Source: Mycobacterium deserti (GTDB lineage: Bacteria; Actinomycetota; Actinomycetes; Mycobacteriales; Mycobacteriaceae). From it: a stretch of 64,000 nucleotides of DNA. A model generated the notes under the pieces. That model did no database searches. It worked only from the letters and a program-made list of their open reading frames with translations, and was not told the origin of the DNA. Below are positions 25,894 to 34,776 of the stretch, piece by piece. The DNA is taken from contig NZ_JAODWD010000002.1 in NCBI RefSeq assembly GCF_025345615.1, positions 806,001 through 870,000 on the forward strand, read 5' to 3'. Position 1 is the first letter of the stretch; the number at the start of each line of letters is the position of its first letter. The position numbers were made by a program, and so were the translations under genes.

Positions 25894-28692
25894 CTAACTC
25901 GCCCAGGCGACGGTGCGCAGCTGTCTGCGCGATGTGATGCCGAGCTTGACGAAGACCTTGCGCAGGTGCCATTCGACGGTGTGTGTGCTGATGAACAGTT
26001 GCGCGCCGATCTCCTGGTTCGTCAATCCGTCGCCGGCCAGCCGCGCGATCTGGGCCTCTTGAGCCGTCAGCTCCGCCCCGGAGCTGACCGACGGTTTGCG
26101 GACCTTTTCGCCGGTGGCCGTCAACTCGCGTCGAGCCCGCTCGGCGAAACCCTGTGCACCCATACCGGTGAACATCTCATGTGCCTCGCCGAGATGTCTG
26201 CGCGCGTCGACGCGCCTATTGGCCCGCCGCAGCCATTCGCCGTAGGTGAGGCGGGTGCGCGCAAGGTGCACCTTGACAGTGGTGCGCTGTAGCCGATCGA
26301 TGGCTTCGGTGAACAGTGCGTCGGCGTGATCGTCGTCAGCGAGCAGCGCGTGTGCGCCCGCGAGGGCGCCCAGACCCCAGTCGGTTCCGCTCGCACCCGC
26401 CCGCTCCTCGAGTTGACGCACGGCGTGTGCACCGGCTTCCCGGTCGTCGGTGCGCGCGGCGGCTTCTGCGAGCTCGTAGAGACACCACCCGTAAAACCCG
26501 AGATCCGGGTAACTGCAGGCTTCCCGCGCGGCGGTCAGCGCCTCGTCGTACCGCCCCAATCCGTTGTAGAGCACGGCAGATGCGTATCCGGTCAATCCGA
26601 GCAATCGGCCTTCGCCCCTTGCTTTTCCGTCCGCAGCAGCCGCCTCGATCGCTCGGATAGCGTCCGGTCCGTTACCCCGCCAGGCATCCAGCAGAACCGA
26701 ATGGTAGCGGACGGGCGTGTGGTTCTCGGTCGACGCCGTGATCGTGCCTGCTTCGTCGATAAGCGTTGCCGCGGAGACGAACTCGCCGGCCAGCAGGTGA
26801 ACACCCGCTCGATACACGAGTGCTCGCGGAAGCCCCGCGAGCGCACCTGCATCCCGCGCATGCCGCACCGCGGCGGTGGACAATTGGTGCAACAGCGTGT
26901 CCTCCCACAGCTCGTGCGCGGCCGACTCCTGCAGTATCGGGAAGGCCGGCACCACCACCCAGCGCCGAGCCAGCTTGTCGTTTGACTGCACCTGCTCGCA
27001 CATGCGCAGCAGCGCGACGCGAAGCGGGGCGGCGCCCGTCGTCACGCCACCGGTGAGCCGTTCGGCGAACCCCTTCAGCAGGTGGTCGACGGACCGCGGG
27101 AGTTCGGAATCCCGGCTGACCGCCGCGTGTGCGGCCTCGGCCGTGGCCTGCAGCGCGTCGGCGTCGCCGAGTCGGCCCGCGTACAAGTGCGCCGCGATAG
27201 CTTCCAAGTAACTCTCCCTGGCGCTGTATTCGTCGCGCGGGTCCAGCTGCTTAGCGGCGTCGAGCAGTGCTGGCGCGGTATCACCGATACGGGGTGCGCC
27301 GGGTTCGCCGGCACGACTACGGACGAACTCCATCTGAGCGCGAAGCCGGGCGATCTGACCTCGGTGCAGGTCTGACAGCTGCCCGAGCTCGGCAATTGCC
27401 AACAGCTGCTGGGCCGCCTCTGGGTCGGCAGCGTCGCGCTTGGCCAGCGCGGCGGCGATCGCCCTGTCTGCGCGTCGGGCCGGGTCGGCGGTCAACGCAG
27501 TGGCGCGTTCGAGGAAGGCGGCGGCCGCCGCGAGGCCACCCCGACTCTGCGCGCGGTCTGCCGACGCTTCCAGCTCTGCCGCCACCGATTCGTCGGGCCC
27601 GGCCGCGGCGTTGGCGGCATGCCAGGCCCGACGGTCGGGATCGGCTCGGGGATCGGTGGCCTCGGCCAGCGCCCGGTGGATCCTTCGGCGGTCGTCGAGG
27701 TCTGCGGCCCGATACGCCGCCGAACGAATCAGCGGGTGGGAGAAGCGCAGACGGGGACCGAAATCGATGAGGCCCGCAGATTCCGCCGGCGCGAGGTCGC
27801 CGGCCGGGATGCCAAGATGCGCTGCGGCTGCGAGAAACAACGCGGGATCGCCGAGGGGTTCGGCCGCAGCGACAAGCAACAGCCGCTGCGTCGGTTCGGG
27901 CAGAGAATGGATGCGGCGAACGAAATCCTGTTCGATCGCCGCCGTCGACGAGCGCTTGCCCGAAATCCAGAAGCCGCCTGCGAGTTCCGTGGCCGAGATG
28001 CTGCGCGGCACCTGCAGCAGCGCCAGCGGTACACCGCGCGTCTCGGCGACGATGCGGTCGCGCACAACGGGATCGATGCCGCCGACCATGACCGATTCCA
28101 AGAGCTCGCGCGCGGCGAAGTCGGACAGCCCTTCGATGCGCAGTTCCGGCAGCCCGGCAAGCGCTTCGGCTCCGGTGTCGCGGGCCGCGAAGACGAGGGC
28201 GATCGGGTCGGCCAGCAGGCGTCGCGCGACGAACGCGAGAGTTTGCACCGACACCTTGTCAAGCCATTGAGCGTCATCGACGATGCACAACAGGGGCTCG
28301 CCGTGGGCGGCCGCGGCCATCAGGCTCAAAACCGCCAATCCGACCAGGAAGCGGTCCGGAGTCGGTCCCGCCGCACGTCCGAATGCGACGTTCAGCGCGT
28401 CGCGCTGCGGTTCCGGCAGCTCGCCGAGACGGTCGAGCAGCGGCGCACAGAGTTGCTGCAGACCGGCGAAAGCGAGCTCCATGTCGGATTCCACTCCGGC
28501 CACGTGGACGCAGCGAAACCCTGCTGCAAGCTTGGAGAGGTAGTCGAGCAGCGCTGTCTTGCCGACACCGGCTTCACCGCGAAGCACCAGCACCTGGCAG
28601 CTGCCGGATCGGGCGGTGTCCAGCAGATTCCGCAAAGCCTCGCATTCGCTGTCGCGACCGCGAAGATTGTTGGCCCGACCCTCGCTCGACAT
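25894..28692 (-). CDS. LuxR-family (LAL/MalT-like) ATP-binding regulator
   Basis: A 932-aa regulator. N-terminal STAND-type ATPase with Walker A at residues 39-46 (RGEAGVGKTALL) and a Walker B-like LLCIVDDAQWLD; a long alpha-helical middle (about 350-850) with tetratricopeptide-like Ala-rich repeats; a C-terminal LuxR helix-turn-helix, LTAQEAQIARLAGDGLTNQEIGAQLFISTHTVEWHLRKVFVKLG. LAL regulators bind ATP and an inducer and activate nearby genes. ATG 28692 has a GGTGGAGCC ribosome site and starts at the family boundary; the longer open frame is not used. Likely targets are unknown; the NmrA-like gene just upstream on the same strand is one candidate. Confidence 0.87.
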   Translation of the reverse strand: MSSEGRANNLRGRDSECEALRNLLDTARSGSCQVLVLRGEAGVGKTALLDYLSKLAAGFRCVHVAGVESDMELAFAGLQQLCAPLLDRLGELPEPQRDALNVAFGRAAGPTPDRFLVGLAVLSLMAAAAHGEPLLCIVDDAQWLDKVSVQTLAFVARRLLADPIALVFAARDTGAEALAGLPELRIEGLSDFAARELLESVMVGGIDPVVRDRIVAETRGVPLALLQVPRSISATELAGGFWISGKRSSTAAIEQDFVRRIHSLPEPTQRLLLVAAAEPLGDPALFLAAAAHLGIPAGDLAPAESAGLIDFGPRLRFSHPLIRSAAYRAADLDDRRRIHRALAEATDPRADPDRRAWHAANAAAGPDESVAAELEASADRAQSRGGLAAAAAFLERATALTADPARRADRAIAAALAKRDAADPEAAQQLLAIAELGQLSDLHRGQIARLRAQMEFVRSRAGEPGAPRIGDTAPALLDAAKQLDPRDEYSARESYLEAIAAHLYAGRLGDADALQATAEAAHAAVSRDSELPRSVDHLLKGFAERLTGGVTTGAAPLRVALLRMCEQVQSNDKLARRWVVVPAFPILQESAAHELWEDTLLHQLSTAAVRHARDAGALAGLPRALVYRAGVHLLAGEFVSAATLIDEAGTITASTENHTPVRYHSVLLDAWRGNGPDAIRAIEAAAADGKARGEGRLLGLTGYASAVLYNGLGRYDEALTAAREACSYPDLGFYGWCLYELAEAAARTDDREAGAHAVRQLEERAGASGTDWGLGALAGAHALLADDDHADALFTEAIDRLQRTTVKVHLARTRLTYGEWLRRANRRVDARRHLGEAHEMFTGMGAQGFAERARRELTATGEKVRKPSVSSGAELTAQEAQIARLAGDGLTNQEIGAQLFISTHTVEWHLRKVFVKLGITSRRQLRTVAWAS

Positions 28693-28775
28693 TGGCTCCA
28701 CCGCGTCTGTTTGCGTAGACCTTACCGCGAAGGATGGTGCCCCGTATCGGTCGACAGCAGGTGCGGCCGGCCACG

Positions 28776-29531
28776 CTACGTCTTCGCAGCGGCCTCGAGA
28801 ATCCAGTCTTCGAACCGGGTATCGAACAGCGTCGCATCCTCGCCGGGGACAAGCGTGCGTTCGTCGATGTGGATCCCCCAATAGGTGGCGTCGGAATCGA
28901 CGATGACCTTGCGGGAGTCGCCGCGCGCGGTCAGCGCGGTGCCGATGAGGTCGGCCATGGTGAACCGCTGCGGTCCGCCCACCTCGGTGATGCCGTTGCT
29001 CGGAGCGTTGACCGCCGCGATCGCGACGGCCTCGGCGACGTCGCCCGACGCCATCGGCTGGATGTACGCCGGCGGCAGGTGGACGACGTCATCGACGGTC
29101 GAGGAGTCCGCGATGACCATGAGGAACTCGAAGAACTGCGTCGCGCGAACGATCGAGAAGGGAACGGGGCCCTCGCTGATGAGCTTCTCCTGCGCCAGCT
29201 TTGCCTCGAAGTACTCGCTCCCCTTGGCGAGCTGGTCGGTACCGACCACGGACAGCGCGACATGGTGCCCGACGCCCGCCAACGATTCCGCCTCGAGCAG
29301 GTTCTTGGTGGCGGTGTCGAAGAACTCCTTGGCGGCGCCGTCGAGCGTCGGAGAGTTCGAGACGTCGACGACCACCTGCGCGCCCGTCAGCACGTCGGAC
29401 AGGCCTTCACCGGTCAGCGTGTTGACACCGGTCGACGGGGCTGCGGCGACGGCGTCGTGACCGTGTTCGTTCAGGCCGTGTACCAATCTCGATCCGATGC
29501 GACCGGTTCCGCCGATGACGACGATTCTCAT
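28776..29531 (-). CDS. NmrA-like NAD(P)-binding protein (atypical SDR)
   Basis: A 251-aa atypical SDR. MRIVVIGGTGRIGSRLVHGL is the dinucleotide-binding loop; VVVDVSNSP, HHVALSVVGTDQL and VPFSIVRATQFFEFL are typical of the NmrA/SDR_a5 group, many of which bind NAD(P) and act as redox sensors or quinone/azo reductases. The classical Tyr-x-x-x-Lys is absent, as usual for this group. AGAAGGGATCAGAA gives a ribosome site before the ATG. It ends 83 bp upstream of the LuxR gene on the same strand. Confidence 0.8.
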   Translation of the reverse strand: MRIVVIGGTGRIGSRLVHGLNEHGHDAVAAAPSTGVNTLTGEGLSDVLTGAQVVVDVSNSPTLDGAAKEFFDTATKNLLEAESLAGVGHHVALSVVGTDQLAKGSEYFEAKLAQEKLISEGPVPFSIVRATQFFEFLMVIADSSTVDDVVHLPPAYIQPMASGDVAEAVAIAAVNAPSNGITEVGGPQRFTMADLIGTALTARGDSRKVIVDSDATYWGIHIDERTLVPGEDATLFDTRFEDWILEAAAKT

Positions 29532-29607
29532 TTCTGATCCCTTCTGATTGGAACTTCCTGAGGGCCAGAACGGATCGACGGCTACCGACTCATCCCGCGG
29601 AGCGGTT

Positions 29608-30846
29608 CTATTTCGCGGCGGCGCGCCGTCGCTTCGGTTGCGGCTTGTCTTCGCCGAGCAGAATGACTCTCAGGAGGTGGCCGACGATCAGCCGCGACGA
29701 CTCGGTATTGCGGTAGTGCACAAGTCGGCCCAGATCGACGACGAGCGCAAAGGCCGCGTGCACGGCGAAACGCGCATGCGCGGCAGGTGTACCCGGGCGG
29801 GCACCGACGACCTGGGCAACCCAAGCCTCGACGGTGGCCCGCTGAATGTTGTTCAGCGCCAAGCGATCCTCGGTCGGCACATTGACCCGTTCGGCGTAGT
29901 AGACGTACGCCAGTTCGGGTTCGACGAACGATCGCCAGATATACGCGTCGATCAGCCGAGCGACGGCGTCCCGCGGGTCTGCGGTGGTGGACAGGATGAG
30001 AGCCAGGTCTCCGGAGACCCGGTCGGCGGCCCGCCGGTACACCGTCGCGAGGATCGCGCTCTTTCCGCTGAAGAACCGGTAGATGCTCGACAGCGGCAGC
30101 CCTGTCGCCGAGGCGATGTCGTCCATCCCCGTCTCGCGGTAGCCGCGCTCGTTGAACAGGATCATCGCGCTGTACAGGATCTGCTCGTAGTCGCCTGCGG
30201 CGCTGCTGGGCACGTTGCGGAGCTGCGTCGTCTCGACGATCTTCGGCGGAAGTTCGCAGTCCCGGATGTCGCGGGCCATTCTGGCCAGCAACGTTCGGAG
30301 CTCGGTGGTCGGCAACTTCGCGCGGTGGTCGGTGATGCTCCCGATCACGCTGAGCACGGCCGACGACTTCGTCCACCGCTCTCGGCTGTCGATGCCGGGC
30401 TGGATTTCCTCGAGCGGACGCTGCAATCGACGGTTCACCAACTTGATCTGCGCGTTGAGAAGTGCCTGGTCCTCGGGTTGGAGATAGCGGCCCTCCCACC
30501 GATACAGCCCACCACTCGACCGATTGCGCAGCGTCGTCTCGATGAGCTCGTCGATGATTCGGTCCCACAACTCCGGTGAGGATGTCGGAGCCTCGTCGAC
30601 GAAGTCGGTACAGGCGACCAGCTGTTCCCCCAGACCGAGTACCGCGGCCCGGAACAATTCGTACTTTCCGGCGTAGTGCCGGTACAGGGAGGCGGCCGTC
30701 ACCCCGACCCGCGAGGCAATGTCCTCCATGCTCACCGCGTGATAGCCGAGTTCGCTGAACGCCTCGGCCGACGCCCGCGAGATCTGCTGCTTGCGGTCTT
30801 TTGGTCTCCTGCGGGCCTCGGCGCGAACGCCCGCGCTGGTCGACAT
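29608..30846 (-). CDS. Tandem TetR regulator with two DNA-binding domains
   Basis: A 412-aa protein made of two TetR units. The first helix-turn-helix is at about residues 20-66 (FSELGYHAVSMEDIASRVGV, then SLYRHYAGKYELF), the second at about 220-266 (FNERGYRETGMDDIASATGL, then SIYRFFSGKSAIL), each followed by a helical ligand-binding half. Ordinary TetR proteins are about 200 aa and act as dimers; this fused form could be a single-chain pseudo-dimer. ATG 30846 is supported by TAGGGT 6 nt upstream. The C-terminus PKRRRAAAK is basic. Targets unknown; neighbours are the NmrA-like gene and a Ser/Thr kinase. Confidence 0.83.
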   Translation of the reverse strand: MSTSAGVRAEARRRPKDRKQQISRASAEAFSELGYHAVSMEDIASRVGVTAASLYRHYAGKYELFRAAVLGLGEQLVACTDFVDEAPTSSPELWDRIIDELIETTLRNRSSGGLYRWEGRYLQPEDQALLNAQIKLVNRRLQRPLEEIQPGIDSRERWTKSSAVLSVIGSITDHRAKLPTTELRTLLARMARDIRDCELPPKIVETTQLRNVPSSAAGDYEQILYSAMILFNERGYRETGMDDIASATGLPLSSIYRFFSGKSAILATVYRRAADRVSGDLALILSTTADPRDAVARLIDAYIWRSFVEPELAYVYYAERVNVPTEDRLALNNIQRATVEAWVAQVVGARPGTPAAHARFAVHAAFALVVDLGRLVHYRNTESSRLIVGHLLRVILLGEDKPQPKRRRAAAK

Positions 30847-30852
30847 GTGGCA

Positions 30853-30858
30853 ACCCTA
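30853..30858 (-). promoter_or_regulatory. -10 box (TAGGGT) for leaderless tandem TetR gene
   Basis: Minus-strand TAGGGT ends 6 nt before ATG 30846; no Shine-Dalgarno. Confidence 0.5.
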
Positions 30859-30927
30859 GCGTCGGTGTGTCGCGCTGTTGGTTTGCGCGCCTGACGGAAT
30901 GTTGACGATCTGCGGGCGCACTACGGG

Positions 30928-32166
30928 CTAGTCACGCTTCTTGTTGCCGTTGCCATTGCCGTTTCCTCTCTTGCCATTGCCGTCGCCCGCTTCAGCGTCT
31001 TCCCCCGGCTCGTCGGGCGGCTCGACCACCGGGGTCACCGAAGGAGGCGGTGGCGCAACACTGGGCGGGGTGGATACCGGCGTGCTCGTGCTCACCGGCT
31101 CGGTTACCTGCGTGGTCGATGACGGATCGGTTGCCAAAGCAAGAACGCCGACCGTCAGCGCGACCAAGACGCCCGCCGCTGCGAGGAACTTCTGGTTGCG
31201 GGTGAGTTTTCGTTTGCGACCACCAGGGACGAAGTAGTCGGCGTTGGGTGCGACGAAAGTGCCGGGCGCCCCGACGGGCAGCGGCTCGTCGAGGACTCTT
31301 GTGGCCGGGCGCGCCGCTGCGGTCGACGCCGCTCCGGAGAACAGCGCAGCGCGATCCCCGCCGAGCGCGGCGCGCATCTGGTCGGCGGTCGCGAAACGGT
31401 GCTGCGGATCTCGCGCCATCGCCCGGTCGATCACGCCTGCGAGGGTGGGATCGACGTCCGGGCGCACGGCGCTCACCGGAAGCGGCGGCGCATCCATGAT
31501 GGCCCGGGCCAGCGTCGCCGGATTGTCCTGCGGGAAAGCCCTGCTGCCGGTCAGCGCTTCATAGCCGATCACACCGACGGCATAAAGGTCGTCAGCAACG
31601 GATGCGGGCGCGCCGGCAATTCGCTCCGGACTCATGTACGCCATCGTTCCGACGATCTGCCCGGTCAAGGTGTGAGCCACTCCTGCCGTCTTTGCGATAC
31701 CGAAGTCGGCGACCTTCATCGTGGTGCCGTCGGCCGAGACCAGGATGTTGCTTGGTTTGATGTCGCGGTGCAGCACACCGGCCCCGTGCGCCGTGGCCAG
31801 CGCGGCCAGCACGTCGCTCAGGATCGCGCGTACGCGATGCGGCGGAAGTGATCCTTGGGCGATGTGGTCGTGGAGAGTGTCGCCCGGAAGGCGCTCCATG
31901 ACGATGAACGGTCTGCCGTCGTCGTCACCGCAGTCATACACGCTGACGATGTTGGGATGGCTCAGCGCCGCGGCGGAGCGCGCTTCGTCCTCGAATCGGC
32001 GGCGAATGTCGGATTGGACGTTGAGCGCCGGATGGAGCAGCTTGACGGCGACCGCACGGTTGAGCCGAGTGTCCCAGCCGTCGCGGACCTCGGCCATTCC
32101 GCCACAGCCCAGAACCCCACGGAGCTCGTAGCGTCCCAACAGCGTCTCGCGGCCGGACATGGCCAT
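30928..32166 (-). CDS. Membrane Ser/Thr protein kinase (PknB-like)
   Basis: A 412-aa Hanks-type kinase. Kinase domain about residues 12-265: Gly loop LGCGGMAEV, ATP-anchoring Lys42 (VAVKLL), HRDIKPSN at 133-140, DFGIAK at 154-159, and the PknB-like activation segment IVGTMAYMSPERIAG. A basic juxtamembrane segment (GGRKRKLTRNQK) precedes one transmembrane helix at about 327-346. The extracellular part is short, Pro/Thr/Ser-rich, and ends in an Asp/Glu patch followed by Gly-Asn repeats (GNGNGNGNKKRD); it has no PASTA repeats. So it is a receptor-like kinase with an unrelated sensor tail. ATG 32160 is an alternative start two codons in. Confidence 0.9.
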   Translation of the reverse strand: MAMSGRETLLGRYELRGVLGCGGMAEVRDGWDTRLNRAVAVKLLHPALNVQSDIRRRFEDEARSAAALSHPNIVSVYDCGDDDGRPFIVMERLPGDTLHDHIAQGSLPPHRVRAILSDVLAALATAHGAGVLHRDIKPSNILVSADGTTMKVADFGIAKTAGVAHTLTGQIVGTMAYMSPERIAGAPASVADDLYAVGVIGYEALTGSRAFPQDNPATLARAIMDAPPLPVSAVRPDVDPTLAGVIDRAMARDPQHRFATADQMRAALGGDRAALFSGAASTAAARPATRVLDEPLPVGAPGTFVAPNADYFVPGGRKRKLTRNQKFLAAAGVLVALTVGVLALATDPSSTTQVTEPVSTSTPVSTPPSVAPPPPSVTPVVEPPDEPGEDAEAGDGNGKRGNGNGNGNKKRD

Positions 32167-32638
32167 CTCTTAACCCTCTTCGATGCGGCATAAACCTAGG
32201 TCAGCAAAGCTAAACTCGAGTGGATCACGCCAATACCGGTGCCAACCTACGGCACGTGACCCCACAGGGACTGTCGCATTGAAACGCGCGGACGTTAACA
32301 ACGCACCCATCCTCATCGGCCACACGAGTCACATTGCGCTCGCGACTGTTTCGCAGCTCAGGCCCGAGGGCTGATCGACCGAGTGATGTCGGAGATCTCG
32401 GCGCACTCGGGAATCGGGTCCGCATCGGAGCCGTCGTACTGCGCGCGACAATGCCGACACCGCGCAGCGCGGTTCCGACACTCTTGCCCGGAAACTCGGC
32501 GCGCTCCCCGAACGCGGTGCGTTATCTGTTGCAGCACAACCGTGTCGCGGTTCCCGGCTTCGGTGTGCTGCCCCGCGGCGGACTCTACGCCGCGGTCGTC
32601 GGCGGCGGCACCGTCAACCTCGTTCGACGAGGCGCAAC
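32167..32638. other. 472-bp region without an assignable gene
   Basis: Between the kinase and lysG no gene can be assigned with confidence. The first 130 bp or so is relatively AT-rich and should hold the kinase promoter. Two stretches look coding-like: plus-strand codons from an ATG at 32451 (ending ...GLYAAVVGGGTVNLVRRG) that run on antisense into lysG, and a minus-strand frame ending at 32358 with ...DPIPECAEISDITRSISPRA. They overlap on opposite strands, so at most one is real; either could be a decayed fragment. Confidence 0.3.
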
Positions 32639-33508
32639 TCAGCGCAGAGCGGACGCTGCCGACATGACCGCCTCGGTGACGGCACCGACGATCGGACTGT
32701 CCAATTTCCAGCACTGCCAGAACAGCGGCACGTCGAGGTGCACGTCGCAGATCCTGACGAACGACCCGTCGTCCAGTTGCGGACCTGCCAGGCCCTCCGG
32801 AAACATGCCCCACCCCAAGCCGGCACTGACCGCAGCACCGAAACCCTCGGCCGTGGGGACCAGATGCACCGACCGGCTGATGTCGCGACGAAAAGCTTTG
32901 CGAAGCAGCATGTCTTGTAATGCGTCGTCGCGGTTCCACGCCAGCGACGGCGCGCCACCCGCCGCCCGTGCGGTGAACCCGTCCGGCAGATACCGGTCGA
33001 CGTAGTCGCGGCTCGCCACTGGTACATAGCGCATCACACCCAACGACTGCACCCGACAACCCGTCACCGGTGCGCGTTCGGTCGTCACTGCGCCCATCAC
33101 GACACCTTCGCGCAACAACCGCGCGGAATGGTCCTGATCCTCGATACGGATATCGAAAAGCACTCCGTCGAGCCTCGGGAACACGCCGGTGAACCACGTT
33201 GCCATCGAATCGGCGTTGACCGCCAACGCAATTCGCGGTGAAATACCGTCACCACCGCTCATCTCGGACAGCGCCTCGGCTTCCAGTAACGCCATCTGCG
33301 CGGCCAGGCGCAACAGCGGTACCCCGGCACCAGTTGCGGCGCAGGGCTTCTCGCGGATCACGAGCACTTGACCCACCCGCCGTTCGAGAGCCTTGATGCG
33401 CTGGCTGACCGCCGACGGTGTCACGTGCAGTTGTGCGGCGGCGGCATCGAAAGAGCCCTGCTCGACCACCGCGGCGAACGCCGCCAACTGCTGACCGTCG
33501 ATAGTCAC
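32639..33508 (-). CDS. lysG: LysR-type regulator LysG (ArgP/IciA family)
   Basis: A 289-aa LysR regulator. N-terminal helix-turn-helix at about residues 4-60: GQQLAAFAAVVEQGSFDAAAAQLHVTPSAVSQRIKALERRVGQVLV, followed by an effector domain of the ArgP type. It is divergent from lysE, the arrangement of LysG/LysE in Corynebacterium and M. tuberculosis (Rv1985c/Rv1986), where LysG activates export of basic amino acids on binding lysine, arginine or histidine. GTG 33508 is chosen: TAGAGT lies 7 nt upstream, and the 7-codon upstream extension (GTG 33529) would run through that box. Confidence 0.86.
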   Translation of the reverse strand: MTIDGQQLAAFAAVVEQGSFDAAAAQLHVTPSAVSQRIKALERRVGQVLVIREKPCAATGAGVPLLRLAAQMALLEAEALSEMSGGDGISPRIALAVNADSMATWFTGVFPRLDGVLFDIRIEDQDHSARLLREGVVMGAVTTERAPVTGCRVQSLGVMRYVPVASRDYVDRYLPDGFTARAAGGAPSLAWNRDDALQDMLLRKAFRRDISRSVHLVPTAEGFGAAVSAGLGWGMFPEGLAGPQLDDGSFVRICDVHLDVPLFWQCWKLDSPIVGAVTEAVMSAASALR

Positions 33509-33544
33509 ATTAGCTACTCTAATGCACACACAGAATCATTAGCT
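33508..33544. promoter_or_regulatory. Probable LysG operator: inverted and direct CATTAG repeats
   Basis: CATTAG (33508-33513) and CTAATG (33519-33524) form a perfect 6-bp inverted repeat with a 5-bp spacer; CATTAGCT recurs at 33537-33544, 29 bp from the first copy. The inverted repeat covers the lysG -10 box (TAGAGT, 33516-33521 on minus) and its start codon, which fits autorepression, while the second copy lies upstream of the lysE -35 region, where an activator would sit. Binding by LysG is inferred. Confidence 0.5.
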
Positions 33545-33566
33545 GTACTGAAGCAACTCACGGATT

Positions 33567-33572
33567 TACCTT
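33567..33572 (+). promoter_or_regulatory. -10 box (TACCTT) for leaderless lysE
   Basis: TACCTT ends 7 nt before the lysE ATG at 33580. Confidence 0.45.
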
Positions 33573-33579
33573 CGAGTCC

Positions 33580-34179
33580 ATGAGCTCGCCCCTTCTGCTC
33601 GGCTTCCTCGCCTCGCTCGCCCTGATCGCCGCGATCGGCGCCCAGAACGCGTTCGTGCTGCGCCAGGGCATCCGCGGCGAACACGTGCTGGCCGTGGTCG
33701 CCGTGTGCACGGTCTCCGACATCGTGCTGATCGGGGCGGGCATCGCGGGGGTCGGCGCGCTGATCTCCGCGCACCCCGATGCGCTCACCGTCGCCACCTT
33801 CGGCGGCGCCGCCTTTCTTGTCGGGTACGGGTTACTTGCCGCACGGCGGGCCTGGCGGCCCTCGGCGCTCACCCCGTCGGAGGACAAACCCGCCCGCTTG
33901 CTGGAGGTGCTCATCACGTGCCTCGCCATGACGTGGCTGAACCCGCACGTCTACCTCGACACCGTCGTGCTGCTCGGGGCCCTGGCCAACGAGCACCGCG
34001 ACGACCGCTGGTTGTTCGGCGTCGGTGCGGTGACAGCCAGCGCGGTCTGGTTCGTCAGCCTCGGCCTTGGCGCGCGCCGCCTCGCGGGGTGGTTCGCCAC
34101 CCCGGTGACGTGGCGCGTCCTCGACGGGCTGATTGCGGTCGCGATGATCGGACTCGGCGTGTCGCTCGTCCTGTCCTGA
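33580..34179 (+). CDS. lysE: LysE-type amino-acid exporter
   Basis: A 199-aa inner-membrane exporter with about six hydrophobic helices. The LysE/ArgO signature [16 protein letters not shown] at residues about 21-36 and the conserved [16 protein letters not shown] are both present, as in L-lysine/L-arginine exporters rather than the broader RhtB group. It would export excess basic amino acids by proton exchange, under control of the divergent LysG. Twelve bp downstream lies a TetR gene that may share the transcript. Confidence 0.88.
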   Translation: MSSPLLLGFLASLALIAAIGAQNAFVLRQGIRGEHVLAVVAVCTVSDIVLIGAGIAGVGALISAHPDALTVATFGGAAFLVGYGLLAARRAWRPSALTPSEDKPARLLEVLITCLAMTWLNPHVYLDTVVLLGALANEHRDDRWLFGVGAVTASAVWFVSLGLGARRLAGWFATPVTWRVLDGLIAVAMIGLGVSLVLS

Positions 34180-34191
34180 CAGAATCGCCCC

Positions 34192-34776
34192 ATGGGGGTC
34201 ACCGGACGCGCGCTGGGTCTGCGGGATCGTAAGAAGCTGCAGACCCGCGACACCATTCGACGCGAGGCGATGCGACTGATCGAGGCGGGGGGCTACACCA
34301 ACACCACCATCGAGCAGATCGCGGAGGCGTCCGACATCTCGCCCAGCACGTTCTTTCGGTACTTCCCCACCAAGGAATCAGTGCTGATGGCCAACGACCT
34401 CGACCAGGTGACGCTCGACGCACTCGCCGCACAGCCCTCGAATCTGCCGACGCTGCATGCCTTTCGGCGCGCGCTCGAAATCACCATGGCGACGGTTTCC
34501 GCGGCCGAATGGCGGTTCGAGCGAGCCCGGCTGCGGCTGGTCCTGTCGGTGCCCGAACTGAAGGCGGCACAGTTCGACGTCTACCGCCGCACCATAGCCA
34601 AGCTGGCCAAGACCGAGGCGGCGCGCATCGGCCGGGACCCGCACGACCTCGAGGTGCGGGCGCTCATCGGTGCGATCGCCGGCGGCCTGATGGCCGTCAT
34701 CGACCATTCGTCCGATGCGGTGGAACGGATGTACAGCGCCCTGGACTTCATCGAAGCGGGTATGGCTGTCAAATGA
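34192..34776 (+). CDS. TetR-family regulator
   Basis: A 194-aa single TetR regulator. Helix-turn-helix: RREAMRLIEAGGYTNTTIEQIAEASDISPSTFFRYFPTKESVLM (about residues 20-63), then a helical ligand domain. STFFRYF in place of the common STLYRHF is typical of a MftR-like mycobacterial subgroup. A CAGAAT box 6 nt before the ATG suggests a leaderless start. Its TGA overlaps the next ATG (ATGA), so it probably forms an operon with, and may control, the downstream SDR. Confidence 0.85.
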   Translation: MGVTGRALGLRDRKKLQTRDTIRREAMRLIEAGGYTNTTIEQIAEASDISPSTFFRYFPTKESVLMANDLDQVTLDALAAQPSNLPTLHAFRRALEITMATVSAAEWRFERARLRLVLSVPELKAAQFDVYRRTIAKLAKTEAARIGRDPHDLEVRALIGAIAGGLMAVIDHSSDAVERMYSALDFIEAGMAVK

